The notes under the pieces: generated by a model
What the model was told of the DNA's origin: nothing
The model's database searches: none
What the model saw: the letters and a program-made list of their open reading frames with translations, nothing else
Shown: positions 1 through 8,888 of the stretch, in pieces
Numbering within the stretch: position 1 is the first letter of the stretch
How the letters are laid out: each line of letters opens with the position of its first letter
Program-made: the position numbers and the translations under genes
Assembly (NCBI RefSeq): GCF_001949145.1
Contig: NW_019091411.1
Coordinates: forward strand, 540,279-555,738
Source of the DNA: Acanthaster planci
Taxonomy: Eukaryota; Echinodermata; Asteroidea; Valvatida; Acanthasteridae
Reading direction: 5' to 3'
DNA: 15,460 bases

Positions 1-505
1 AAATAATTCAGGGGGATAAGAATCTGGCCATTCTGAATCAGCCTTTCCTCGGGAGCAGACTGTTCCAGGTTTTGGTCCCTTGAATCTCTTTTGTTGACAG
101 TTTCATGCTTGCACTGTAAGTAACATTTGTTTACTTGGACATTTTCGTTCATGGCTATTTCCCAGTTTATATCTATTACAAACGCCCAATGCCACTCGCT
201 TCTCTGTAATTACCTTCTGGAGGGTTGTAATTATAAATGGTAACTCCAAGCAGTAAGGGTTACATGTTGCTGGCATAGTCAAGACCATTATTTTCCCGCA
301 AAAAGTGGTTCTGGGTATGCTGTTAAATGGTTAATCAAAACAGGGCTATTTTGAACGCAACTTCGCCACAACTTTGGTTATCATAACTTTGGAAGATAAT
401 CTACCAGACTAACAAGTTAAGATTAAATCAGCGAATTATACAAAAACACATTTGATGAGAACTTTTCGTCCTTCTTTCTTACATAGTAACAACAGTTTAA
501 GAGCC
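1..505. other. Left flank, no gene seen
   Basis: This AT-rich stretch lies upstream of the secreted-protein frame. I see no convincing exon, tRNA or repeat. There is no consensus TATA box at a usual distance from 506. A possible splice acceptor (TTCTTACATAG) ends at about 486 and could mean that the frame sits in a later exon with an upstream non-coding exon. Confidence 0.4.
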
Positions 506-1030
506 ATGCGATTGAGTTTCGTGCTGCTGCTCGTCCTACTGGCGGGGATTGCGCTGGCCTATCCCACCCGTGGACGAGGTGGCCGCGGGCGTGAAGGCAG
601 ACTGGGTGGAAGTAGGCGGCCTGGAGAACGTAGACCTGTCGGGGGCGGGCCAGGATTCGGACGTCCGCGAACCGGTGATGAGGAAGATGGCGGTGAAGGA
701 GAAGATGAAGCAGGCATGGAGCCCGGCGAGGGAGGGGACAACTCCACCTCCACCGGACCCGGTGGCAGGCCCTTTGGGCGGCCCGGGCCTGGTCGCAGAC
801 CTGGTCGACGCCCTGCCAGACCCGGTGACGAGGACGACGCTGGCTGTGATCGTGAAGACGGGGAGGACACACCGACCGGCGAAGGAGGTGGCGACGGGGA
901 GGGAGGCGAGGTTCTTGGTGATGGAGACGCGAGTGACGGGGCAATGCAGCCCACTGACGGTGACGGGAGAGAGGAGAATACCCCACCCGTCGGTGATGGT
1001 GACAATGGAGCTATACCCAGTGGCGTGTAA
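506..1030 (+). CDS. Putative secreted Gly/Arg- and Asp/Glu-rich low-complexity protein
   Basis: I do not recognise this 174-residue frame as a named family. It opens with a textbook signal peptide (MRLSFVLLLVLLAGIALA, cleavage expected before Tyr19). The mature part is low complexity: basic Gly/Arg/Pro-rich residues 22-55, acidic Gly/Glu/Asp residues 57-78, basic residues 84-106, then acidic 107-174. Residues 44-77 and 93-128 look like two diverged copies of one basic-then-acidic module. There is one N-glycosylation sequon (Asn79-Ser-Thr) and one cysteine (Cys114). I chose the Met at 506 because it starts the hydrophobic core directly and has G at -3. An in-frame ATG at 455 would add 17 residues in front and bury the signal. 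The stop is TAA. The DNA is a GC- and CpG-rich island in an AT-rich setting, so other frames are open too; the signal peptide is the main argument that this frame is real. The composition loosely recalls immune-type or mineral-matrix secreted proteins of echinoderms, but I claim no homology. Confidence 0.6.
   Translation: MRLSFVLLLVLLAGIALAYPTRGRGGRGREGRLGGSRRPGERRPVGGGPGFGRPRTGDEEDGGEGEDEAGMEPGEGGDNSTSTGPGGRPFGRPGPGRRPGRRPARPGDEDDAGCDREDGEDTPTGEGGGDGEGGEVLGDGDASDGAMQPTDGDGREENTPPVGDGDNGAIPSGV
635..889 (+). repeat. Internal duplication within the secreted-protein frame
   Basis: Two diverged copies lie at about 635-736 (residues 44-77) and 782-889 (residues 93-128). Each runs from a Gly/Pro/Arg stretch into an acidic stretch (PRTGDEEDGGEGEDEAG in the first, RPGDEDDAGCDREDGED in the second) and ends with Gly-Glu-Gly-Gly. 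The DNA of the copies is also similar, which points to duplication rather than composition alone. Confidence 0.5.
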
Positions 1031-1205
1031 ACCATTAATGTTTGCATGCACAAAATTCTTGTAATGCAAGAAAACTTCATTTTATAACTATCCTGTAGGC
1101 TGTAGCATTGCAATGAATAACTCAAAGACGTACTATGTTATGGTCTTACACCCTGCCCCCTTAAGGTTCCGATTCTTCGATGGAGCCTCGCATCATTCTG
1201 CCCTT

Positions 1206-1420
1206 CTGACGGCCAGCGGCGTGACGGGGGGGGTGTGCAGCCCCTCCTTTGAAAAAGTGTCGTCCCCCAGTCGCCTCCCACTTGCATATCCTGATGTGAT
1301 CACAATTATGCATTTGTGTACATGTATATTACGTCCAAAATCCAGTCAGCCTCCCACTTTAGCGTGAAGACCACCGCTCCCCCCCCCGCTCAGCATCCTG
1401 GCTACGCCACTGCTGTCGGC
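1206..1420. mobile_element. Short hAT-like non-autonomous element (MITE) with target duplication
   Basis: The element proper is 1214-1412 (199 bp). Its left end reads CAGCGGCGTGAC followed by a run of eight G. The right end, reverse-complemented, reads CAGTGGCGTAGCCAGG and after a few bases reaches a run of nine G. The outer 13 bases match at about nine positions. Directly outside are 8-bp words CTGACGGC (1206-1213) and CTGTCGGC (1413-1420), which differ at one base, as expected for an aged 8-bp target-site duplication of a hAT-type insertion. The interior has no coding capacity. From memory, the end word CAGTGGCGTAGC recurs in repeats of several marine invertebrates; I could not check this. 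Confidence 0.6.
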
Positions 1421-1736
1421 CCATCTGACGGCGCCATCAGCCAGCTTGCTCAGGACCTGAGTTAACAACCTCGTCTCAGCGGAGCAAGAGGTGTATTCAT
1501 CCTTGTCACGACGACGCTGCTAAAGGAGTAAACAAGCAGATGATACGAAGATGCGTCTCCTTTACTGGAGGCCAACATCGCTCTATCAGGCATTGAATCA
1601 AACTACATGTATAAAATGGAGGCTACGAGCACATGACACTCTCACGAACCCTGAACCCTGTTGTCACTGTTTTAGGATTTCGCACGGATACTATAGGTGA
1701 CTTTTCTTGGTGGTCGAGGACATACAACGATACTGC

Positions 1737-1742
1737 AATAAA
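1737..1742 (+). terminator. Possible polyadenylation signal
   Basis: This is the first canonical AATAAA on the + strand downstream of the secreted-protein stop, about 710 bp away. No closer canonical signal was seen, so a 3' end here would place the 1214-1412 element inside the 3' UTR. The assignment is tentative, because AATAAA is common by chance in AT-rich DNA. Confidence 0.2.
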
Positions 1743-1882
1743 GAAAGCAGTGCTTCCTGTATTTTCCTAGCATGTTTATTTGTACTTATTTTCAAGTTCA
1801 ACAACCAAAAATCAGCCATGCCGATGGTGTTATTCGACAACCAGAATTAGACACCATTACTGCAGTGGCACAAATAGGTGGT

Positions 1883-1948
1883 ACGCGCGCGCGTTACATG
1901 CCTCTTCGACCAATAGGATATCATGAGTTACCAAAAGCACGCGCGCGT
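1883..1948. repeat. Pair of alternating CG tracts around a CCAAT word
   Basis: ACGCGCGCGCGT (1883-1894) and ACGCGCGCGT (1939-1948) are perfect purine-pyrimidine alternations. Such tracts can adopt Z-DNA and hold many CpG sites. CCAAT lies between them at about 1910. They may be part of an old promoter or repeat, but no transcript start can be read from the sequence. Confidence 0.35.
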
Positions 1949-4624
1949 CAAACTGAAGAATGTGCTTTGTTGCATGCCCTCGAGAGACAATTTTTCAAGT
2001 TTCAGTGCCGCGATTTTATTTGAGCGTTTGTCAGTAGGCCTCTTGGGGAACTCTTTGTTAGATTGAGACATTCAGTTCAAATAGAAAGAAAAGGATTAAG
2101 CTTGCTACTCGTAAAAACTTACAAATCTTCTTCCCTGAGAGACAAACATCGGGAGTAATTCAAGTTCCTCTAGCGCAGCCGGTGAATTTGTGGTCCATTT
2201 CTCACAATGCAAAAAAACTTTCCTTGGCAACCCCTTGGTGGCGCACTGTATTGTAAGTCTCTTGCATTAAGATATAAAAAGCCTTCGCGAAAGGCGATGA
2301 GTTTCCACAATTTTCAAAGATTATTTTCGAACTTTGAAAATTCGGATTCCGCCATTTTATTTATTATTTATTTATGAAGTTGAAATTTCACCCTTTCTTT
2401 GCGTATTATTTTATTCACCCGTCGTCAAATAGAAACTATTTTCGTAATGCTATGTCCAAAATAGAAGTTGAATGGCAAGAAGGATTTTTTTCCTGAACTC
2501 AACTTAAAAAGGAAGAAAAACCACGACCCAAAGCATAGGAAACAAAACCCCAAACAATGAAGTCAAAGTTACGCATTGTGTCAGTTCACACTCACTTCCA
2601 TTTAATAATCCAAATAATTGTAAAACGACATAATAATTATTTCAGACAATTCAGTAAAAGACGTGTGTTCAACGTTCAATTCAATATCAGCGTTCAATAT
2701 CAGCCCCGACCACAATCGGAGCAATGAAAAAACTTTTTCCAATATGTATGCAAGTACAAGGCGACGTCACATCTTCCATTCGAGATTGCTTGGAGACATC
2801 AAGGTCTTTGAAACGGTGCATTAGGGAAAGTTAAATCCCAATCCTGGCTCCAGTTTCGAAAATTGACAAAGAAATCATGCTAGATGCGCAGGATTTTGGA
2901 TATCTTACGGTTGGGCAAAACATACAGGGAGAAAAAACAGACCAGCGTTTATGTTGGTTTATGATCTCTTTATACTACTGACCCCTTCGGATAAGGATGC
3001 CTTGGGTGTAAGTCCAAAATGGACGGCACAGTCCTTAACATAACTTGGTGCAGCATCATTTGTTTCTGACGGTGGACACATACCACGTGATGGCATCTTT
3101 CTACAAAAAGTTGTTCAAATGATATTGCTTGTTAAGAAAACAGAAAAGAATTTCAAGTTGAAAAGCTGGGAATAAAATTACTTGTCAAAGGAGGGTTGCA
3201 TAGTACCTTAGGCACTCATGACATGATGTTTTAAAGAGGAATAAAGGCACACATTCCCTTGAAAGTGTTCTGTCGAGAAACATATCATCACGAACAGTTA
3301 GACTGTGATATTACATCACGTGGAACACGAAAAGTGCCACCAACGTCGAAGCAGACCGCTGAATAAGCCATTAAAAATGGACAAATTCAACGCTTCAGTA
3401 TAACGTCTCAAAATTGTTCATACATTAAGACCGAGTCCTGTCAAAATACAGTCCTACTTAATCATTCCTGGGGAAACACTCATACGGTGCCTTACTCTAG
3501 AGTATAAAAAAGTAGGAAAATCACACTGAAAAAAGATGAACGGGCAGGTCATGGAAGGCACAAACAACATGGAAGTTCAATTGAATTGGTCCGTATGCCT
3601 TGCTACGATTACAATTTTCGTTGTTAAGTGTGCAATGTTTAACCCCAAGAGGGCGCTATAAACAATCTAAGAAGAGGGTTGATATTCTAGAATCGAGGCA
3701 TGGCGCTGAAAAATCGTCCTAGAGCAGACATTTCTGTCAAGTATTGTGACAGCAGAGCTAGTTCTTTAACTTGGTACGAATCAGTTCATTGAATACAATA
3801 AATATCAAACAAGTAGGTTTTAGAGACCAAAAGGTCTGTATCTTCACATCAACTGTTATCTGAATACATATCAACTGTCAATATTATTACAATTCAATCT
3901 GCCGACGATTTATGCTCGAAGCTGCTGCATTCTATAATATAAACAGTAAACTGCAATTCTTAAAAGAGAGGAATGAAATCCTCAGATAACCTGTTCCATA
4001 AATATGTTACAGCTTTGCAGTACATCTGTATTTAAGTTTTATTTAAGTCTCCGAAGTAAAAACAATTTCAGAAAATGTTGGTGAAGTCTTTAGTCGATAC
4101 TGAATTGAGGAAAGGGTGATTGATCTATCGCCGTTTGGTAAGTTAGCTACACCCCTTAGACAATCCTATGGAATTTGTTCGTTGAGTTTTGTTTGTCTCA
4201 GGTTTTGTACGTCTTGCGTCCATTTTTGTATTATGTAAATGGCTAATTGACATAAGCTGCATTGACAGGATTCTGTCGCGAATTGAATCACTACACTAAG
4301 TGTTCCTATATGTTACACAATAAGAGAGACCTTCCAACAATGAACTACAACTGGCTGTGGTAAGCTATGGTAATTAGGCCTACATCTTGTCTGACCGATC
4401 GGACATTCGTGTTACCGTACATCCAGTGTGGGTAACCAGTTTACATTGTATGTTCACTGCGTCCTATATATCGCGAAAAGAACAATCCACCCAGTAAGCC
4501 CCGCCCACTGCGCACGTAGAGAGAAGTGCTTCTCTCCAATGCCACACTACATGTTTCAGCCGCGCGCGTTATTATGTGCATGCACGTGCATAGGGTCTAG
4601 TGGAAATGAATCATGGTTTTTGAT

Positions 4625-4687
4625 TGGTCAACATCGATTCGCAACCAACGATGCGACCAACCTCGACTGGTCGCGAATAGTTGACCA
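4625..4687. repeat. Nested inverted repeat
   Basis: Outer arms TGGTCAAC (4625-4632) and GTTGACCA (4680-4687) are perfect complements. TTCGC (4638-4642) pairs with GCGAA (4673-4677). A separate inner hairpin is GCGACCA (4653-4659) with TGGTCGC (4668-4674) around an 8-base loop. The middle and inner arms overlap by two bases, so they are alternative folds. This arrangement is typical of small palindromic transposon relics. Confidence 0.5.
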
Positions 4688-4887
4688 GACTAGTCCAACC
4701 ATTGTCGAGAAGCGTGCGTTCGCTCAGATTTACCGATCTACGGTTATCTATGGTCCTTGATCGAACTTGCCCCAAGCTAGCACTGGACGAACACTCAGTC
4801 TGCGTTAAATTCCAGTTCCAGGGTTCCCTGTAGCACAACCTCGTCCTCATGGGTACGATCTTGATGCGCCATGCTGGTTCCGAACGC

Positions 4888-4964
4888 CATGCCTTGAGCG
4901 ATCTTAAGTGAAGGAACGCACGCATATGCATGCCTTGAGCGATCTTAAGTGAAGGAACGCACGC
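4888..4964. repeat. Two-copy 36-bp direct repeat, period 41 bp
   Basis: Positions 4888-4923 and 4929-4964 are identical over 36 bases, beginning CATGCCTTGAGCGATC and ending GGAACGCACGC, with a 5-base spacer. Perfect identity implies a recent local duplication or ongoing sequence homogenisation. Confidence 0.9.
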
Positions 4965-5026
4965 GCAGCCCAAGGAGTCGAGGCTGCATGTGGCACAATG
5001 TGCAGTAGGCGTGGTTAAACTTCCGA

Positions 5027-5034
5027 TGACGTCA
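5027..5034. promoter_or_regulatory. Perfect cAMP-response-element word TGACGTCA
   Basis: This is the full palindromic CREB/ATF consensus in non-coding DNA, just after the repeat-rich stretch. A single 8-bp match can occur by chance, and no adjacent gene start is evident. Confidence 0.2.
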
Positions 5035-5202
5035 CATTGCGTTTACAAACCAGGACCGTTTTCACGGAGATGCTTAATAGCAGTAAAGTTGTACTAACTT
5101 TGCCAAAAAAAATTGCTGACCTGAAGAACTATTTCATAGCGATGATTGGCGTGGTTGTGCTAACAAATGCGCGTGCACACGTTAGCATGCCTTTGGCTGT
5201 GC

Positions 5203-5445
5203 TTACGTGTCTCCGTGAAATGCATGGAGACTGAGCGTGAAATCGTGTGCTACGCAGCGCCGTGAAGTTGGACCCAGGATAGACTTATCGTGTAGAATCG
5301 CTGTCACAACACACTCTGAGTAGACGGTCGCCAGTTCGTGGAATTCAAAACCAAAGACTTCTCCTGTTTTCAATACTCCTACAGTGCTAATGTACAGACC
5401 ATGCAGTTGGAAACCCACTGCAACAACTATTAACCACAACTTCAT
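5203..5445 (-). CDS. Doubtful small ORF with signal-peptide-like start
   Basis: This minus-strand frame of 80 residues starts MKLWLIVVAVGFQLHG, a plausible signal sequence with G at -3 of the ATG. The remaining 60 residues (three Cys, no recognised motif) match no family I know. It lies about 470 bp downstream of the stop codon of the minus-strand membrane protein, so it may be inside that gene's 3' UTR or be chance. No strong donor site was found within it that would make it a first exon. The length is within what random AT-rich DNA yields. Confidence 0.15.
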   Translation of the reverse strand: MKLWLIVVAVGFQLHGLYISTVGVLKTGEVFGFEFHELATVYSECVVTAILHDKSILGPTSRRCVAHDFTLSLHAFHGDT

Positions 5446-5914
5446 TTCTGCAACAAACGTAGCACAGTTAATGACCAGCGTGAATTACATTACGGAAAGC
5501 TAATTATGTACAACGTGTTCTCTTACCATCAGCAAACACAACAACACAACACAAGAGGGCGCAGTACAACTGCTCCATTAATCCTCTCTGTTTAGTGCGA
5601 ACATTATCCAATCTTGTGTGCTTCTGCCTGATCATCGCCGTTATTGTGTACTCACAGCGTTGTCGTCACTGAACGGAGTATGGTACTGTATTAAATACTA
5701 TTCAGTTGGTATTTTAGTGTCTCGTGTTGAGTCTGACGGAGGTACTGAGGACAGACACTAGACTGGCATCGATATTTTTTCATATCAAATGTAACTTAAA
5801 GCTAATTTGCAAGATTTGTTTACAAGTATATACAGCTATATTTGTAATATATCGTACAGCATTTCTAGACTCTATTTTATGCACATAATAAAAAGCTACG
5901 TAAGGAAACATTCA
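5446..5914 (-). other. 3' UTR or 3' flank of the membrane-protein gene
   Basis: This AT-rich DNA directly follows the stop codon on the minus strand. There is no canonical AATAAA close by. Variant hexamers on the minus strand are CATAAA (5876-5881) and AATATA (5837-5842). The next minus-strand AATAAA that I found is near 4038-4043, which would mean a 3' UTR of about 1.9 kb. The real cleavage site cannot be fixed from sequence. Confidence 0.45.
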
Positions 5915-7935
5915 TCATACTGCTGATGCCGAATGCGAACTTTTCTTGAGCGGCTGATTTTTCTTGCGCGCCGGGCTGAGCCCTGTCGGTAAAGGGGTTT
6001 GGTTCTCGAAGAAAGTCCCCGGCAAGTTGGGAATGAAGTCGTCATACTCCGGCTCGTCCTGATCGATCGAGAAGTCGCTGTAGACCAGAACACTCTTGAG
6101 CTTGTTGGACGTTGGAGAGAAGCCCGAGGGAGGGGTGTTGGGGAGACGGCGGGGCGTGCGTGGTGTCATGCCCGACCGGGAGCTCTCCCCACCGGAGAAA
6201 GTCTTGGCCAAGCTCTCGTCGCTAATGAACACTGACTTGAGTCTGTCGGTGTTCTGCTTTTTATCCAGCTCCGGAATGCGAACGGGCGAGGTGGGCTCAC
6301 TCAGTAAGTTTGTGGCGCTGGCGTCATCGGACTCTGCGGTGCTGTATAGGGCAAGCTTAGCGGCTGTCCGTCCATCCTCGTCTCCTGACGAAGTGCGCTT
6401 ACTCTCGGACTTTCGTGTCTTCCGCGCGCTGCTGGCATGGGGAATCTTTTTCCGTTTGGAGCGGCCACCGGCGCCAGAGTTATTTCTATCGGGGAATCGC
6501 TTCGAATTGCCCGTATGTCCGGGAGCAAGTTCGCCAGGAGAGGATAGTGGTGACGTCACTCCTTTGTTGCTTATGTCCACAACCTCGTTCTTTTTTGGGC
6601 TAAAAGTTGACCTAGGGCTTCTTATTTGCATGTTGTCCTTTGACGAAATGTCAGTCATAGGGGTGACAACCCCAAGACTCTCTGTGTCCTCAAAGAAGGC
6701 TTGTCTTGGGGTCAGAGGTAGCTTTCGAGGCCTTTGACCGCTCGGGGATTCTCCGTTGACCAAGGGTTGTTGTACCCCGACCGGATGCACGCTATTTTCG
6801 CCGTGCGCGGACTTTTTTCTGTTTACCGGTGTGTTTCTATTGATCTCGGCCACTGTCCTCCCTTCGTTAGGAGTCGGAGGCCACTTGGTGACATGGTTCA
6901 CGGGTGCCGGCTGTCCCTCGGGTATGTGAGGCAAAACTTCCGGAGTTCTGAACTCATTCTGATTGAAAGTTTGATTTCGGGAGAGGGCCATGCCTAGGGG
7001 TGTGAGCTGGCCCTCTTTATTTACGCACGGCAGGTTGCTGTCGAAGCCGTGGTCGCTGCGGTGATCACTCCGGTGGTCGCTGTGGTGATGATCGCTCTTA
7101 TGATCACTATGGCGGTTATCGCTATGGCGATGGTCACTATGACGTTGGTCACTATGCCGTTGGTCACTGTTCCTGTGTTCACTCCGGTTGTCACTACGGT
7201 GATCACTACGGGGTAGGGAGCCATACTTCTGCTCGAAGCTGGTCAGACTACCAGCGGCACTGTAGCCACGCATCGCCAGGTATTCCGGTGTTTTGGTGGC
7301 CAGCGTAGTGGTATTCTTATCCGTCCTGCCGCTGTGGCGGCTGACCTCGCTCTGCGAACTGCCCGTGCCAATGTGGTAGGGTAGACCCACCTTGCGCAAG
7401 CGCTCCATCTGGATAAAGTCGGTGCGGGGCGAATGGTAGGGGCTCGGGATCTTGTCCTCGGGAATCTTGGGAGGTCTCCTCACCCCCGTGGTATCGCTGC
7501 TGTGCGTGTGATACGGCGAAGACAGGCTCACGTTGGACTCCGGCAGGTAGGCCAGCCCTTCGTCCTGGACCATGTAAAGCTGGCTGCGGTCGCCTAGATG
7601 ACCGTCTGGCCGACCCCTCTTGCCAGATTGGTGCGACATCTCCGACTGCGAGGAGCAGCTGTGGCCGGGTGGGCCCCACGGCCGCTGGCCGCCGCCCGCC
7701 GAGGCGATGGAGGAGCCGGGTCCCGGGTTGGGCCGCAACTCAATCTCAGTGGCACTCTTCGACTTCCTGCAGCCGGTGAAGACGGTGATGACGATGGAAA
7801 CGAGGATGACAGCGGCACACAGGAAGATCCCTACCATCATTACCGTGTTATTGATGGAGCCCAGGTTCAGACCGGCTGCCTCCTCGTCACCCGTGGAGCC
7901 CGCCGCCACCGGCGTGGTCGGGGGAATACCGCCGT
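5915..7935 (-). CDS. Last exon: stalk, transmembrane segment and long cytoplasmic tail of a TSP1-CUB receptor
   Basis: This is the terminal coding exon of the minus-strand gene, 673 residues counting the split first codon. The acceptor is TGTACAG before 7935, phase 1, matching the phase-1 donor of the CUB exon. Residues 1-31 are an extracellular stalk. Residues 32-53 (VMMVGIFLCAAVILVSIVITVF) are a membrane span, followed by the stop-transfer CRKSK. The roughly 610-residue tail is rich in Ser, Pro and charged residues and predicted disordered, with no enzyme domain. It has many SP/TP sites, YLAM (219-222, YxxM type), YGSL (238-241, YxxPhi type), a Ser-Asp-His-Arg repeat (244-296), LTPRQA (408-413), a basic NLS-like cluster (492-514), two LKSV motifs (566, 613) and a C-terminal SAV fitting class I PDZ binding. 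From memory, vertebrate THSD1 has a similar span (NNIVTVTGISLC versus NNTVMMVGIFLC here) and also LTPRQA. I infer a THSD1-like protein acting in adhesion or signalling at the plasma membrane; this is unproven. Confidence 0.85.
7049..7207 (-). repeat. Coding tandem repeat encoding Ser-Asp/Asn-His-Arg units
   Basis: The stretch encodes 53 residues made of variants of SDHR, SDQRH, SDNRH and SDHRH, in 12- and 15-bp units. His, Asp, Ser and Arg make up almost all of it. All unit changes are multiples of three, so unit gain or loss keeps the frame. It lies in the cytoplasmic tail, right after YGSLPR. Confidence 0.9.
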
Positions 7936-8888
7936 CTGTACAGTTAAAAAAAATACATACACAACATTGTTAATTAACTGGGCAACAAGCCCCCGATTTG
8001 CTCAGGTTGGAACCAGCGTGGAAGGAAGGTCACCCCAATGCTTGGAAACAAGCCTCGAATTCAGAAGAAAATAAGCCATCGTTACTGGTGGACATATTTA
8101 CAAGAACTCACGAAAGTTTCAAATTGACAAAGCTCGCATTTGTTATGACTTTGGTACTGCTGTCCTCGTTTATATACCGTCCCTTAGAGACTGCGCGGAC
8201 CATTTCTCATGGCAGGTCGTCCTTTCAGTAGGATATCCAATGCTACTTGTACCCCCTTTCACATTTTTGATTGGTGGATTCGGGCGCGCAATGTTTCGTT
8301 GCTGGGTTACCAGCTATTGACATCATATCGCTACAGATGGAAACAATATGTGATAAATGGTGCCGGTGGGACCTGTAGCGCATGCGGTGTGAAGTTCGTG
8401 AGATAATTTCCATCGCTGTCTCTAAAACCGCACAGTCGAGTCAGTTGCCTATGGGGGGAGGGTTGTATTGGGGCACCTTCCCCCCCCCTCAAGGTATGTC
8501 GGCCTAACTCCATTTATCCGAGCTCAGAATTTAAAAAGACCCTCCAAAGTGTAGTGTTGATTAAAAATTTGACCATACTCATTGATTCAAGATAATGGTC
8601 CAGAAAAACTGCCAGATGGATCAAACTAGACTCCATTACCACGGCCCGTCAGTGAAGCTCAAAACATTCCCCCCAAAAATTGCTTTCTATGATTAGGCCG
8701 TAGATTGGTAAGTATCACCTTTATGTTTAATATATATATATACATAAATACACTTTTTTCAATTTTGAGAGTTGTGGCTGGAGCTGTTTTTTCATGATTG
8801 TTATTTCTGGTCCTCTCTGTATATTATGAATGGTTCCACAGCATGAAATGCACAGCTAATCATCCGCGTACTCAAGATTAACGGCCGG

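Larger units (their letters stand above)
1421..4424. other. AT-rich intergenic region, no gene seen
   Basis: There is no reading frame with domain features on either strand. Minor structure is visible. Two alternating CG tracts (1883-1894 and 1939-1948) flank a CCAAT word. A TATAAAAA string at 2273-2280 runs into a short hairpin (GCCTT/AAGGC, 2281-2295). An AT-rich tract of TTTA/TTTATT units covers about 2345-2372. A partial tandem duplication of CGTTCAATATCAG occurs at about 2673-2704. An extended E-box word occurs in inverted orientation at 3083-3092 and 3314-3323. A TATAAAA string lies at 3503. None of these points to a gene. Confidence 0.5.
4425..5202. other. Palindrome- and repeat-rich intergenic stretch
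   Basis: No coding exon is supported. The stretch contains a GC-box-like word (CCCCGCCCA, about 4499-4507), a CG-alternating tract (about 4561-4569), the palindrome GTGCATGCAC (4576-4585), the nested inverted repeats of 4625-4687, a 36-bp direct repeat (4888-4964) and a perfect TGACGTCA. The mixture is compatible with a decayed mobile element or an unrecognised promoter. I cannot decide between them. Confidence 0.4.

Noticed and set aside
423-1125. Several overlapping frames on both strands in the GC-rich island at 506-1030
   Set aside because: Only the + frame starting at 506 has a signal peptide and an orderly charge pattern. The others are Pro/Ser/Arg-rich by-products of GC-rich, stop-poor DNA.
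1113-1367. + strand frame of 84 residues
   Set aside because: It runs into the short mobile element at 1214-1412 and has no coding features.
2273-2295. TATAAAAA followed by a GC hairpin, resembling a promoter or terminator
   Set aside because: No gene start or end lies nearby, and the bacterial terminator model does not apply to this eukaryotic DNA.
4428-4973. Opposed frames over the palindromic stretch
   Set aside because: Both cross the nested inverted repeats and one crosses the direct repeats. The products have no recognisable motif, so they are chance openings.
6547-6556. CRE-like GTGACGTCAC word
   Set aside because: It lies inside the coding part of the last exon, where the codons explain the sequence.
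6096-6737. Long + strand open frame opposite the cytoplasmic-tail exon
   Set aside because: It is antisense to a well-supported exon with a transmembrane segment and correct splice phases. Its product shows no domain or plausible composition, and open antisense frames are expected opposite GC-rich codons.
7598-8074. + strand frame of 158 residues across the acceptor of the last exon
   Set aside because: It overlaps the minus-strand exon and splice site and has no recognisable features. It is explained by the GC-rich complement of the exon.
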